The notes under the pieces: model-generated
Seen by the model: only the letters and a program-made list of their open reading frames with translations
Database searches by the model: none
Told to the model about the DNA's origin: nothing
Assembly: GCF_001280595.1 (NCBI RefSeq)
Contig: NZ_LITU01000055.1
Span: forward strand, 55,453-105,861
Source of the DNA: Paenibacillus xylanivorans
GTDB lineage: Bacteria; Bacillota; Bacilli; Paenibacillales; Paenibacillaceae
Direction: 5' to 3'
DNA: 50,409 bases
Part shown: positions 18,249 to 26,868 of the stretch, one piece after another
Layout of the letters: every line of letters starts with the position of its first letter
Position numbering within the stretch: position 1 is the first letter of the stretch
Position numbers and translations under genes: made by a program

Positions 18249-19254
18249 GATTGCGGCTTTTGGTGAAGTGATGATGCGGCTGCAGGTCCCAGGCCATGGA
18301 ACGCTGGTCCAGAGCAACAGGCTGGAGTATTCATTTTCCGGCAGTGGGGTTAATGTAACGGCAGCACTGGCTGGGTACGGTCATAACGGTGCTCTTATTA
18401 CCACCTTGCCGGAAACGCCAGTAGGCGAAGCGGCAATTGCCTATCTGCGCAAACTTGGGGTGGATACTTCACTAATTTACCGGGGGGGCAAGCAGCTGGG
18501 GATGTACTTTCTGGAGAATGGCTTTGGAGCCCGCCCCGGCAGAGTCACTTACACAGATCGACTCGGCAGCAGTTTCAATACCGCGGAGGCAGGCAATTAT
18601 GATATGGTTGCTCTTGCCTCCCGGATCGACGTTCTTCATTTATGCGGTATTACGCTGGCTATGAATGAAGGCGTTCGCAATCAAATGAAACGGCTTGCTG
18701 CGGAAGTGAAGAGTGCCGGGGGAAAAGTTGTTTTTGACTGCAATTACCGTCCTGCGTTATGGGGAGCGGATGGCTATGCTAAGGCCCGCCCGCATTATGA
18801 GGAACTGCTGGAGCTGACGGACCTGGTGCTGATGAATGAGAAGGACGCACAGTTTATCCTTGGCTTTGGAACCGGTGAATATGATAGAATGGCACAGTTG
18901 AAGCAAGCGATTCCCGAAGTGGTTGAGCGCTTCGAAATCGGAACGGCAGCGGGAACCCACCGTGAGATTAATGCTGACCATACGCATTCCCTGACAGGAT
19001 ATATCTATCAGCAAGGTACGTTTCTATTTTCTCGCAAGCTGACTTTCCCAGTGTATGACCGGATTGGTGCCGGCGATGCCTTTGCCAGCGCCGTCATTCA
19101 TGGGGAATTGCAGCAATATCCGCAGCAGCAGACGGTTAATATGGCAGCGGCAGCAGCGATGCTGGCCCACACCACTCAGGGGGATACAGCGCTTTTTACC
19201 GAGAGCGAGGTGCTCCGGGCGCTGTCGGACCATACCGTAGATGTTGAAAGGTAG
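18241..19254 (+). CDS. PfkB-family sugar kinase, probably 2-keto-3-deoxygluconate kinase
   Basis: This 337-residue ribokinase-fold kinase has the N-terminal FGEVMMRL and sugar-binding SFSGSGVNVTAALAGYG, the middle block VVFDCNYRPALWG, and the C-terminal ATP site DRIGAGDAFASAV with catalytic Asp279 in GAGDA. The DCNYRPALW block and the neighbouring KDPG-type aldolase favour 2-keto-3-deoxygluconate as substrate. The ATG overlaps the stop of the aldolase gene by eight bases. A kinase after the lyase implies that the lyase product is an unphosphorylated keto-deoxy acid, unlike the PTS-fed Salmonella dga pathway. Confidence 0.88.
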   Translation: MPRIAAFGEVMMRLQVPGHGTLVQSNRLEYSFSGSGVNVTAALAGYGHNGALITTLPETPVGEAAIAYLRKLGVDTSLIYRGGKQLGMYFLENGFGARPGRVTYTDRLGSSFNTAEAGNYDMVALASRIDVLHLCGITLAMNEGVRNQMKRLAAEVKSAGGKVVFDCNYRPALWGADGYAKARPHYEELLELTDLVLMNEKDAQFILGFGTGEYDRMAQLKQAIPEVVERFEIGTAAGTHREINADHTHSLTGYIYQQGTFLFSRKLTFPVYDRIGAGDAFASAVIHGELQQYPQQQTVNMAAAAAMLAHTTQGDTALFTESEVLRALSDHTVDVER

Positions 19255-19987
19255 TGAACAACGAGTGTCTTTGAAACGAAAGCAAGGTCCCTTATATCAG
19301 CAAATCCAGAAAATTCTCAAAGACCGGATTTTGCATGGCGTGTATCCTTTAGGGAGCATCATCCCCTCCGAACCGCAGCTGGAAAAAGAATTCGGTGTTA
19401 GTAAAATGACGGTCCGCGGCGCTGTTCAAGAGCTGTCCCAAGAAGGTTATGTGCAGAAGAAAAGCGGTATCGGAACGATTGTCATGCGCAATACCTCCCA
19501 TCAGAAGCTCTCTAAGGGCAAACGGTTTACGGAGCTGCTCGTAGAAGAGGGCCACAAGCTGGAGAAAAAACAGCTGGAATCCCGGTTAATTGCGAATGAA
19601 GCCGGAACGGAGGACTATGACCGCTATGGTCCGTATTGTCAGCGAATTGAACGGCTCTACATTTTGAATGGACAGCCTTATATTCATCTGATACACTTCT
19701 TGGCTGCAGCTGCATTGCCTGGTGGAGGTACGGCAGAAATGGTCACAAACATTCAGTCGCTGTATGACTCACTGGAGGAGAACGAAATTGTGCTGGAAAA
19801 CTTCAGAGACCGTTTCTTTGTAGAGACGGCACCTCCCGAGGTGTGTCAGTTGCTGGAGATCCCACCAGGGACGCATGTGCTCAAACGCCTGCGTAACTCC
19901 TTCGATGGTGGAGGCAGACTCATTGAGCACAGTATCGGCTGCTATAACACAGAGCTTCATCATTATCTGGTCAATTACGACACTTGA
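19241..19987 (+). CDS. GntR-family (HutC/UTRA) transcriptional regulator
   Basis: This regulator has up to 248 residues. A winged helix at about residues 14-82 (GPLYQQIQKILKDRILHGVY; LEKEFGVSKMTVRGAVQELS) is followed by a UTRA effector-binding domain at about 95-240 that ends in HSIGCYNTELHHYLV. UTRA domains usually bind a sugar-phosphate or related acid and release the DNA. The start is uncertain: ATG 19241 lies inside the kinase gene and lacks a Shine-Dalgarno, while GTG 19265 follows GAAAGG 12 bases upstream. It closes the amidohydrolase operon, so it probably regulates that operon, perhaps at the palindrome 15174-15189. Confidence 0.88.
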   Translation: MLKGSEQRVSLKRKQGPLYQQIQKILKDRILHGVYPLGSIIPSEPQLEKEFGVSKMTVRGAVQELSQEGYVQKKSGIGTIVMRNTSHQKLSKGKRFTELLVEEGHKLEKKQLESRLIANEAGTEDYDRYGPYCQRIERLYILNGQPYIHLIHFLAAAALPGGGTAEMVTNIQSLYDSLEENEIVLENFRDRFFVETAPPEVCQLLEIPPGTHVLKRLRNSFDGGGRLIEHSIGCYNTELHHYLVNYDT

Positions 19988-20112
19988 AGTCGGTTAAGCA
20001 GTAGCCGGAAAGTTCGATAAGCAGCCGTGGGGCTTGAGGGACGGCTTGTGAGCAGGGCGTTGCAAACGGCTTAGAAGATGGAGGAATTAAGGGTGGCCTG
20101 AATGGAGGCTCA

Positions 20113-20150
20113 CATCAAAAAAACCACGGAATACCGTGGTTTTTTTGATG
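20113..20150. terminator. Strong bidirectional terminator after the amino-sugar-acid operon
   Basis: The 17-base arms at 20113-20129 and 20134-20150 are perfectly complementary around loop AATA. They contain an A7 tract on the left and a T7 tract on the right, so either strand can terminate here. The operon 15310-19987 ends 125 bases earlier. Confidence 0.85.
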
Positions 20151-20246
20151 TTAATTCATCCGATATATGGGTTATGATGGAGAAATGATGAAAGAAGACC
20201 AGGGTAGAGGAGAGATGAGATCATTACGAATTCAAACTTCATTGGC

Positions 20247-20834
20247 ATGCTTCCCGATATCGAGGAGAGCAGACGCATACTTCAGTCTGCAGCCATTTTG
20301 GACGCTATCCTTATGCCCGAGTGGGAATACCGCTATTATTCGTACAACTCCCATTGGGGTGAGGATGAACACATGGCTTCAATGAGAGGTGGCCAAGGAG
20401 ATCACTATTTTGCGCTGTTTCAACCAAATGGACTGATTATCAAAGGATTTGACCGACGGTTTAGTGGGGTACATGATGTGCTGCAAGGCGTGCCTAACGA
20501 ATTTGAGGGATTTCTAAAAGAACCAGCTTTTATTATGGATATGACTACATTTTGCACATGGAAGCTGCAAAGCAGTCAGGAATGGTCGGCAAGTAAGGAA
20601 CCGGCTGTCGAAGCCTACGAACTGTTGCATATTTTAACCGGCAAAGCGGATTATTACTATGCTTGGGCAACGGAGTATTACGAGATGTCACTGGACAGGT
20701 CGCTCGTACAGCGAATATTCGATATGGAGTCATTGGATGGAGAAATACTTGAAGGTCTTAATGAAGATTTGGAATTCGCTGATCTTGAGGAGGACATCCA
20801 GGAGATTGGCTTTCCGGTAAAAAGAAATGATTGA
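20247..20834 (+). CDS. Conserved hypothetical protein
   Basis: This 195-residue protein is counted from ATG 20247. I do not recognise a named domain. It is acidic and aromatic-rich (EWEYRYYSYNSHW, YYYAWATEYYEM), with no signal peptide or membrane segment. The EWEYRYYSYN block and the GLIIKGFDR strand suggest a small cytoplasmic protein of the kind seen in Bacillus and Paenibacillus genomes. No Shine-Dalgarno stands before ATG 20247. A good one (GAGGAG, 20207-20212) stands before in-frame ATC 20220 and ATT 20223, so the natural N-terminus may be eight or nine residues longer with a rare start codon. A strong terminator follows. Confidence 0.75.
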   Translation: MLPDIEESRRILQSAAILDAILMPEWEYRYYSYNSHWGEDEHMASMRGGQGDHYFALFQPNGLIIKGFDRRFSGVHDVLQGVPNEFEGFLKEPAFIMDMTTFCTWKLQSSQEWSASKEPAVEAYELLHILTGKADYYYAWATEYYEMSLDRSLVQRIFDMESLDGEILEGLNEDLEFADLEEDIQEIGFPVKRND

Positions 20835-20883
20835 ACATTGTAAGAACATCAACGGATCAAGTACCAGACGAAAGGTATTAATG

Positions 20884-20933
20884 CAAAACCCACCGAGGGC
20901 ATTTAGCTTTAAGCGGTGGGTTTTGTTTTTTTT
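20884..20933 (+). terminator. Rho-independent terminator after the hypothetical gene
   Basis: CAAAACCCACCG at 20884-20895 pairs perfectly with CGGTGGGTTTTG at 20914-20925 around an 18-base loop. A run of eight T follows. Confidence 0.85.
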
Positions 20934-21095
20934 ATCATTGATTATTAAATGATTAGCATTTCCATTGAAAAATAGATGCTCTAAATCCACAATTTACAAA
21001 TCCACTAGAAACTTTTTCCTGAAACTAGCGTCTAATACTATGACTTTTTATGAGGATAAACATTACTTGGGAGCAGAAGGAGCCAAAGACAAAGC

Positions 21096-21485
21096 ATGAA
21101 TCTGAAGAAGAAATTGTCCATTTTTACCGCTTTAGCCGTTTTTCAAGCATTTGCAGTCGGTTCTGTGAATGCGCAATCAGCACCGCAAGATGACACAGCG
21201 TCAGTAAATACGGCCAAAACAGAATCGGTTGAGGTGCTAAAGAAAGAGCAACCGATTGCAGAGCGTGAAGTGAAAACGAGTAGCAGTAGCGCATCCATCA
21301 ATGCTCCGTCAACTGAAGTAAAAGAAACTACAACTTCAACAGGCGCTGAGGCAACACCTAAAACAGATATGGACAAATCCGCCATTGGCGGGGGGGAAAC
21401 GACTACAAACGAAACTAAACGGGATCTACGATCCAGGAAGGATCCACTGAGGATGTTGAAACGCCATCTACCCCTGCTCAAATAG
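21096..21485 (+). CDS. N-terminal part of a frameshifted secreted stalk-domain protein
   Basis: This 129-residue reading frame has a typical export signal (MNLKKKLSIFTALAVFQAFA, likely cut after SVNA near residue 26). A Thr/Ser/Glu-rich extracellular linker follows. The Shine-Dalgarno AGAAGGAG supports the start. The last 20 residues change to an Arg/Lys-rich stretch and stop. The linker composition resumes in another frame right after 21416-21420, where the sequence reads ACTAAACGGG. One extra A in that run would join this part to the frame that continues to 23395, giving one protein of about 766 residues. It is therefore part of a frameshifted gene or an assembly error, not a separate gene. 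Confidence 0.75.
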   Translation: MNLKKKLSIFTALAVFQAFAVGSVNAQSAPQDDTASVNTAKTESVEVLKKEQPIAEREVKTSSSSASINAPSTEVKETTTSTGAEATPKTDMDKSAIGGGETTTNETKRDLRSRKDPLRMLKRHLPLLK

Positions 21486-21538
21486 AGCAACCATCCATCG
21501 GGGGGGATTCTTCCGTAGCAGCAGGCGGGAATCTGACG

Positions 21539-23395
21539 TTGTACATGAATAGCAACAAAATGGAGCAGGATGGGAAAACGTATCTTGCTGGCCAGCCAAT
21601 GACTGTAAAGAACGGCGTATCTTATGTTGCGATCCGTGCACTGGTGGACCGTGTAGGGTACGGGGTCAAATACGATAACAAAACCAAGGAAACCATCATC
21701 ATCAGTGGTGATAATGAGCTCCGATTCAAAACCAACAGCACGGTCTATACCGTAAATGGAGAGTCCAGAACGATGAAAGGCCCTGCTTATCAGCAAAAAA
21801 ATACGTTCATGGTGCCGTTAACTTCCATTACTCAAGCTCTGAACATCACCTATAAAGTGAATCAGTCTGCTAAAACGGTTGTACTGAATCTAAATACTAA
21901 ACCCGTTGCAAGCTTTTTGGTATCCCAAAAGGAAATTTTTGCGGGCGATAAGGTGGACTATATAACTTCTTACGTTTCTCCAAATGGACTGAAGATCGTT
22001 GACGAACGCTGGACAGGTCGTCAGGAATCGTTTGATCAAGCGGGTACATATACGATTTCATATCAAGTTCAGGATTCAAGCGGCCAATGGAGTGATCCCT
22101 ATTCAATTACGATTCAAGTTCTGAGTCCTAATCTTCCTCCTGTAGCCATGTTTACAACCGACAAGGAACAATATAAAATGGGCGAAAAAATAACGTATAT
22201 CGACCAGAGTACAGATGATGAAGATGATATTGTAAAAACGGTATGGGAGAACAATTCACTTGCTTTCTTTGAACCGGGTCCAAAAACGGTGACACTTACT
22301 GTTACTGACAATCACGGCGCCGCAAACACGTACTCCAAAGTCATAACCATAACCAATGAGACATTATATTCATTTTCCGATTTCAATTTACTCTTCACGC
22401 CGGTAGGGCAGAAATTTACCTTTAACGGTGGCGAAGTGACTTCTATGGAAAAAGTACCTTATACGTACACGGATGAGCCAAGTCTGCTGATCCGCAGCAA
22501 CAGTCCGGAAACGGTGAATACGGAAGGCATCGTATATAAAGAATCGTCTTCGGGACAGACACGTTTCATGATTCATCATGTCAACAATACAGGCAAAAGA
22601 GTAAAAATGTACGTTATTGCAACAAATAACAACCCCAATCCGGCAGTATTTGAACAACAAAATATGGGCTTTGCAGGACCTACTCCTTATGCTACTGTAG
22701 CTGGGAAATTGTCTATTGATAAATGGTTCAAGTCGATTCAGACCGGAGCCGATCAAAAGAAAGAGGTTATTCAACCTGGAGAAAGTAAACTGATTTTGAC
22801 CGAACTAAATAAAACTCCGATGAAAGAAGGACAAGTGATCTCACTCTATTCGGACGCTTATAGTGATTATTCCCTCGACTATAACGTTATCCTGGTCGAA
22901 GAAAATAAAGATCCGTTCGAGGCTTTACCAATGTTACCTGTGCTTGATCGTGACGGTGTGCACAACCGTGGAACGTACCCGAATGCTACTCGTATCATAA
23001 CGTATGATCAGCAAGTGGGGGCCAAACCAGCCCGCCTGCCGCTTGGTGATAACGCAAGCGATCCCAATCTGGTTGGAACAGATCCAATGGCGTACACAGA
23101 CGCATCCAATGCGGGTAATTTCGGCGTATTATACAAAATCACGTTGAACAATGTCGCTCCGCGTACACTAATCTCATTTAACCCTCGTGGAGGGAAGTAC
23201 TCAGGAGTAGCTTTAGTGAACAATCAGGTTGTATCCATTGCCGATGGTAATGTTGCTGTTAGCAATTCAAGTGAACAAAGCGTTCTTTACCGCACAGGGG
23301 CATATGGAGAGAGCGTAACGATTCTTTTCTCTGCCGCGCCAGGAAGCAACCTGCCGGTCAATCTGCTCTTTACACCGCTCCCATCGGAGAAGTAA
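21539..23395 (+). CDS. C-terminal part of the frameshifted secreted protein: stalk domain plus PKD-like domain
   Basis: This 618-residue frame opens with TTG 21539 but really continues upstream to 21419 in the same frame with Ser/Thr/Glu-rich linker sequence, so it is the body of the protein begun at 21096. Residues 1-118 form a copper-amine-oxidase-N-like stalk domain (NGVSYVAIRALVDRVGYGV; NTFMVPLTSITQALNITYKV). About 198-275 form a PKD/Ig-like domain (PPVAMFTTDKEQYKMGEKIT; VTLTVTDNHGA). The rest, about 275-618, is beta-rich and unassigned. No membrane or cell-wall anchor is seen. The role is likely extracellular, and the frameshift leaves it uncertain whether it is made. A terminator follows. 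Confidence 0.8.
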   Translation: MYMNSNKMEQDGKTYLAGQPMTVKNGVSYVAIRALVDRVGYGVKYDNKTKETIIISGDNELRFKTNSTVYTVNGESRTMKGPAYQQKNTFMVPLTSITQALNITYKVNQSAKTVVLNLNTKPVASFLVSQKEIFAGDKVDYITSYVSPNGLKIVDERWTGRQESFDQAGTYTISYQVQDSSGQWSDPYSITIQVLSPNLPPVAMFTTDKEQYKMGEKITYIDQSTDDEDDIVKTVWENNSLAFFEPGPKTVTLTVTDNHGAANTYSKVITITNETLYSFSDFNLLFTPVGQKFTFNGGEVTSMEKVPYTYTDEPSLLIRSNSPETVNTEGIVYKESSSGQTRFMIHHVNNTGKRVKMYVIATNNNPNPAVFEQQNMGFAGPTPYATVAGKLSIDKWFKSIQTGADQKKEVIQPGESKLILTELNKTPMKEGQVISLYSDAYSDYSLDYNVILVEENKDPFEALPMLPVLDRDGVHNRGTYPNATRIITYDQQVGAKPARLPLGDNASDPNLVGTDPMAYTDASNAGNFGVLYKITLNNVAPRTLISFNPRGGKYSGVALVNNQVVSIADGNVAVSNSSEQSVLYRTGAYGESVTILFSAAPGSNLPVNLLFTPLPSEK

Positions 23396-23456
23396 TGTAG
23401 TTGTCTCTCATAAGCTAGAGCGGGAATGAATGATTCGGCTGGCGAGTTAACATCGA

Positions 23457-23487
23457 AAGAAAAGACTCCATAAGGGAGTCTTTTCTT
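23457..23487 (+). terminator. Rho-independent terminator after the stalk-domain gene
   Basis: AAGAAAAGACTCC at 23457-23469 pairs perfectly with GGAGTCTTTTCTT at 23475-23487 around a five-base loop. It separates the secreted-protein gene from the SecA2-type gene. Confidence 0.8.
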
Positions 23488-23715
23488 ATCACTGGGCAAG
23501 GACATACCGGAATAGATGCCGCTTAAAAAGCCATATGAGATGCTGCATACAGTGTTTTAGGTCAACTTGGCGAATACGAGCTTACGATTTAAGTCATTTT
23601 TTACGTGGATATCCGATGTTTGGCATGTCTTATGGCGTGTAGTGAAGCTGGCTAAGAGCGCAAATTTTAGCGACTATAGAACCACTTATTTCTACTGAGG
23701 AGGAATCAAATTCCG

Positions 23716-26004
23716 ATGAATGTAGTCGTCAAGTTGATACGTGAATTCAAAGACCGCGATACCCGGCGTTTGTTGAAAGACTATCGAGACAAAGTGGAGC
23801 TTATCAGGAAACGGAATTTGGAAGCTTGGGACGATCAGCGGCTGCAAGCGGAATCCCTTCGGCTGCAAGAAGAAGCAAGATCAGGCACGCCTTTGGATGA
23901 GTTGCTTGTTGATGCTTATGCGTTAGTCTGCGAGGCTGCGAAGAGAAAACTCGGATTACAGCCTTACGATGTCCAAATCATGGCTGCTGTCGCTTTGCAC
24001 GAGAGATTTTTGATCGAACAGCATACCGGTGAAGGAAAAACACTCTCTGCTGTAATGCCTGCATATCTAAATGCGCTGACCGGCGAAGGCGTTCATGTGC
24101 TCACTTTTAACGATTATTTGGCAAATCGAGATGCCGAGTGGATGGGCCCGATCTACCGCTTCCTCGGGTTAACCGTAAGCTCGGTTCAAGCGGGCATGAG
24201 CCTGTTCGAGAAACGGGAAGCTTACGCCAAGGATATAACCTATGTTACGGCTAAAGAAGCAGGCTTCGATTATTTGCGCGACACAATAGCATTAAATGAA
24301 GCTGATACCGTACACCGTCCTTTCCACTATGTCGTCGTCGACGAAGCGGATTCACTTCTTCTTGATGAAGCGCGGGTGCCGCTAGTCATTAGTGGCGATT
24401 CGAGTGCTTCCAAGAGTGACGGCGTTCTTTTCGCAGAAGTGGCTCGGGAGCTCCAGCCAGCAGAGCATTACGATTTCGACGAGTTCCAGCGGAACGTTTA
24501 CTTGAATGATGCGGGTGCTGCTAAAGCGGAGTTGCTACTGGGATGCGGCAATTTGTACGATAGCCATAATAGTCATTTGTTAACGTCATTGAATTGTGCG
24601 CTACATGTGGAATCGTTATTAAAAAAAGACGTCGATTACATTGTCCGGGACAGTGAAATCGAGCTAATCGAAGAACATACCGGCCGTGTAGCCGAGAACA
24701 GGTATTTGCCGGACGGGCTGCAAGCTGCGCTTGTGGCGAAAGAAGGGTTGCAGTGGAATGCCGGCGGGAGAATTCTCGGTACGATCACCATTCAACACTT
24801 CATTAGCCTGTATTCGGGAATTTGCGGAATGACGGCTACAGCGCACGCTTCAGCAATGGAATTCGAAGATATCTATGCGCTGCAGGTCGTGCAAATTCAG
24901 CCGAACCAGCCAAACATACGGATCGACCACCAGCACCGAATTTACACTCATAAAGAAGCCAAATATAAAGCGCTTGTAAAAGAAATCTCTTCCGTCCATA
25001 GGGTGGGACGCCCCATTCTTATTGGTACGTCAAGCGTCGAGGAGTCTGACATGCTGGCGGAGGCGCTGGCGGTTGCCGGCGTACCTTGCCAGGTTCTGAA
25101 TGCGAAAAACGATGCGAAAGAAGCCGAAATCATCGCCAAAGCGGGAGAAATCGGGGCCGTAACGGTATCTACGAATATGGCAGGACGTGGCGTCGACATT
25201 CGTCTCGGCGGCGGCAACCCTGCGCAGGCAGAAGTGGTTGCCAAGCTGGGCGGATTATACGTGATAGGTACACATGTGAACGAAAGCATGCGGATTGACG
25301 ACCAACTGCGCGGGCGTTCCGGCCGCCAAGGTGACCCGGGGGCTTCCGTATTTTATATAAGCCTGGAAGACGAGTTGATGCTTCGCTTCGGCATTCATAG
25401 ACTGTTTCGCGCTCCCAGGCAGGACGAGATTCTTGATGATCCGGCGCTCCGCAGCAAAATCGAGCATATTCAGCGCGTTATTATAGGCCAAAACTTCGAT
25501 ATTCAGCGGGAATTGAACTGTTATTCGGATATGGTGGAGGATCAGAGGCGATTTCTATACGAGGAGCGGCTCGAAATATTGAAAGGCGAGAGGAAGATGA
25601 GTCCTTCAGAGCAGCGGGTACGGCTTTTTTATATCGACGAGTTCTGGGCTGACCATCTGGCATACGTTTCTTATATTCGCGAAAGCATCCATCTCGAGAG
25701 CATTACCAGTCGCAACCCGATCGATGAATTCCATGCGCAAATTACCCAAGCATTCGAGCAAATCCCGGCCAAAATAGATCATGAGTCGGCGAATATGCTT
25801 AGAAAACTTGAAGGTTCGAATGATCCGGCGAAATGGGAACAGTTCGGTCTGAAGAGTCCTATTTCGACTCGGACTTATATGATCAACGATCAATACAGTC
25901 AAGATAAGCGCAGCTCATGGACCGGAACGACGGTATTTGCTTTTTTGGGACGCAAGATTTTGAGGTTGGTACTGTGGCCGGTACATAGGCTGTCAAAATA
26001 TTGA
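23716..26004 (+). CDS. secA2: SecA2-type accessory preprotein translocase ATPase
   Basis: This 762-residue SecA-family motor drives export of selected proteins through the Sec channel. Walker A is GEGKT at residues 105-109 and the DEAD box is at 209-212 (VVVDEADSLLLDEAR). Motif blocks GTSSVEES, VSTNMAGRGVDIRLGGG and LRGRSGRQGDPGASVFYISL complete the helicase core. It is shorter than housekeeping SecA, and the cysteine-rich zinc-binding tail is missing, as is usual for SecA2. GAGGAGG lies 12 bases before the ATG, a long spacing. The preceding gene encodes a secreted protein and is a possible client, but a terminator lies between. SecA2 substrates often include S-layer or cell-wall proteins. 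Confidence 0.88.
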   Translation: MNVVVKLIREFKDRDTRRLLKDYRDKVELIRKRNLEAWDDQRLQAESLRLQEEARSGTPLDELLVDAYALVCEAAKRKLGLQPYDVQIMAAVALHERFLIEQHTGEGKTLSAVMPAYLNALTGEGVHVLTFNDYLANRDAEWMGPIYRFLGLTVSSVQAGMSLFEKREAYAKDITYVTAKEAGFDYLRDTIALNEADTVHRPFHYVVVDEADSLLLDEARVPLVISGDSSASKSDGVLFAEVARELQPAEHYDFDEFQRNVYLNDAGAAKAELLLGCGNLYDSHNSHLLTSLNCALHVESLLKKDVDYIVRDSEIELIEEHTGRVAENRYLPDGLQAALVAKEGLQWNAGGRILGTITIQHFISLYSGICGMTATAHASAMEFEDIYALQVVQIQPNQPNIRIDHQHRIYTHKEAKYKALVKEISSVHRVGRPILIGTSSVEESDMLAEALAVAGVPCQVLNAKNDAKEAEIIAKAGEIGAVTVSTNMAGRGVDIRLGGGNPAQAEVVAKLGGLYVIGTHVNESMRIDDQLRGRSGRQGDPGASVFYISLEDELMLRFGIHRLFRAPRQDEILDDPALRSKIEHIQRVIIGQNFDIQRELNCYSDMVEDQRRFLYEERLEILKGERKMSPSEQRVRLFYIDEFWADHLAYVSYIRESIHLESITSRNPIDEFHAQITQAFEQIPAKIDHESANMLRKLEGSNDPAKWEQFGLKSPISTRTYMINDQYSQDKRSSWTGTTVFAFLGRKILRLVLWPVHRLSKY

Positions 26005-26021
26005 TGGGAGCGTGACGATCG

Positions 26022-26777
26022 ATGAACAGTAGAGAACGGTTTACGAGCCGGGTCGATTCGTATTTAAAATACCGCCCGAGCTATCCAAAAGAGGCTATTG
26101 ACCATTTGTACGACGTCGTAGGTTTAGGTGCGAACAGTAACATAGCAGACATTGGTTCAGGTACTGGGATCATCTCAAAACTACTTCTGGAACGCGGAAG
26201 CGATGTAATCGCGGTCGAGCCAAATCAGGCAATGCGGGAAGCCGCCGAGCAAATGTTAGAAAGTAATCCGAAATTTCAGAGTACATCAGGTTCTGCAGAA
26301 TCTACTGGATTACCTGATCAGTCGGTTGATTTTATTGTCTGCGCTCAGGCATTCCACTGGTTTGATCGCTCCGCTGCCCAAATCGAGTTTCGCAGAATTC
26401 TACGGCCAGGTGGGAGAGTAATACTCATCTGGAATTCTCGTCTTACAAACGGTACTCCGTTTCGTGAAGAGTACAATCAACTGCTTCATACATACGGAAC
26501 CGACTACGAAAAAGTCAATCATAAAAATATTTCTCAGACGGTGCTGCTCTCTTTTTTCAAGGAAGGTTCAATGCATGAAGCTCGATTCAGAATGAGTCAG
26601 GAGTTCGATTTCGAGGGTTTGAAAGGCCGGTTGCTATCATCTTCCTACAGCCCTGTACCCGGGCATGTAAATTATGATCCAATGATGACAGAACTGCGGA
26701 ATTTATTTGATAAAAATAATCAAGATGGTCTTGTTGAATTCGATTATGAAACTGAGATTTTTTGGGGAGAAGTATAG
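26022..26777 (+). CDS. Class I SAM-dependent methyltransferase
   Basis: This 251-residue cytoplasmic enzyme has a Rossmann-type methyltransferase domain. Motif I is ADIGSGTGIISKLLLERG at about residues 42-59, followed by VIAVEPNQAM, and the post-motif block is FIVCAQAFHWFDRSAA. The HWFD pattern and overall length match small-molecule methyltransferases of the UbiE/Methyltransf_11 type. It starts 17 bases after the SecA2-type gene and is probably co-transcribed with it. The substrate cannot be told. Confidence 0.88.
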   Translation: MNSRERFTSRVDSYLKYRPSYPKEAIDHLYDVVGLGANSNIADIGSGTGIISKLLLERGSDVIAVEPNQAMREAAEQMLESNPKFQSTSGSAESTGLPDQSVDFIVCAQAFHWFDRSAAQIEFRRILRPGGRVILIWNSRLTNGTPFREEYNQLLHTYGTDYEKVNHKNISQTVLLSFFKEGSMHEARFRMSQEFDFEGLKGRLLSSSYSPVPGHVNYDPMMTELRNLFDKNNQDGLVEFDYETEIFWGEV

Positions 26778-26789
26778 ATCATCAAAATG

Positions 26790-26824
26790 ATACCCAGCTA
26801 TATCCTCAAGCTATAGCTGGGTAT
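26790..26824. terminator. Hairpin terminator between convergent genes
   Basis: ATACCCAGCTATA at 26790-26802 and TATAGCTGGGTAT at 26812-26824 are perfectly complementary around a nine-base loop. The T tail is short (GTTTG). It lies between the methyltransferase and the convergent MerR gene. Confidence 0.6.
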
Positions 26825-26868
26825 GTTTGTGGAATTTACGTCCATAAAGCTTTTTCACGATTGTAAGC

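Noticed and set aside
21143..21796. Minus-strand open frame of 217 codons across the frameshift point of the stalk-domain gene
   Set aside because: It is antisense to the signal peptide, linker and stalk domain, which make sense on the plus strand. Its length comes from the low-complexity linker.
23488..23715. Possible riboswitch or structured leader before the SecA2-type gene
   Set aside because: The 228-base leader shows no terminator/antiterminator pair or aptamer core that I recognise.
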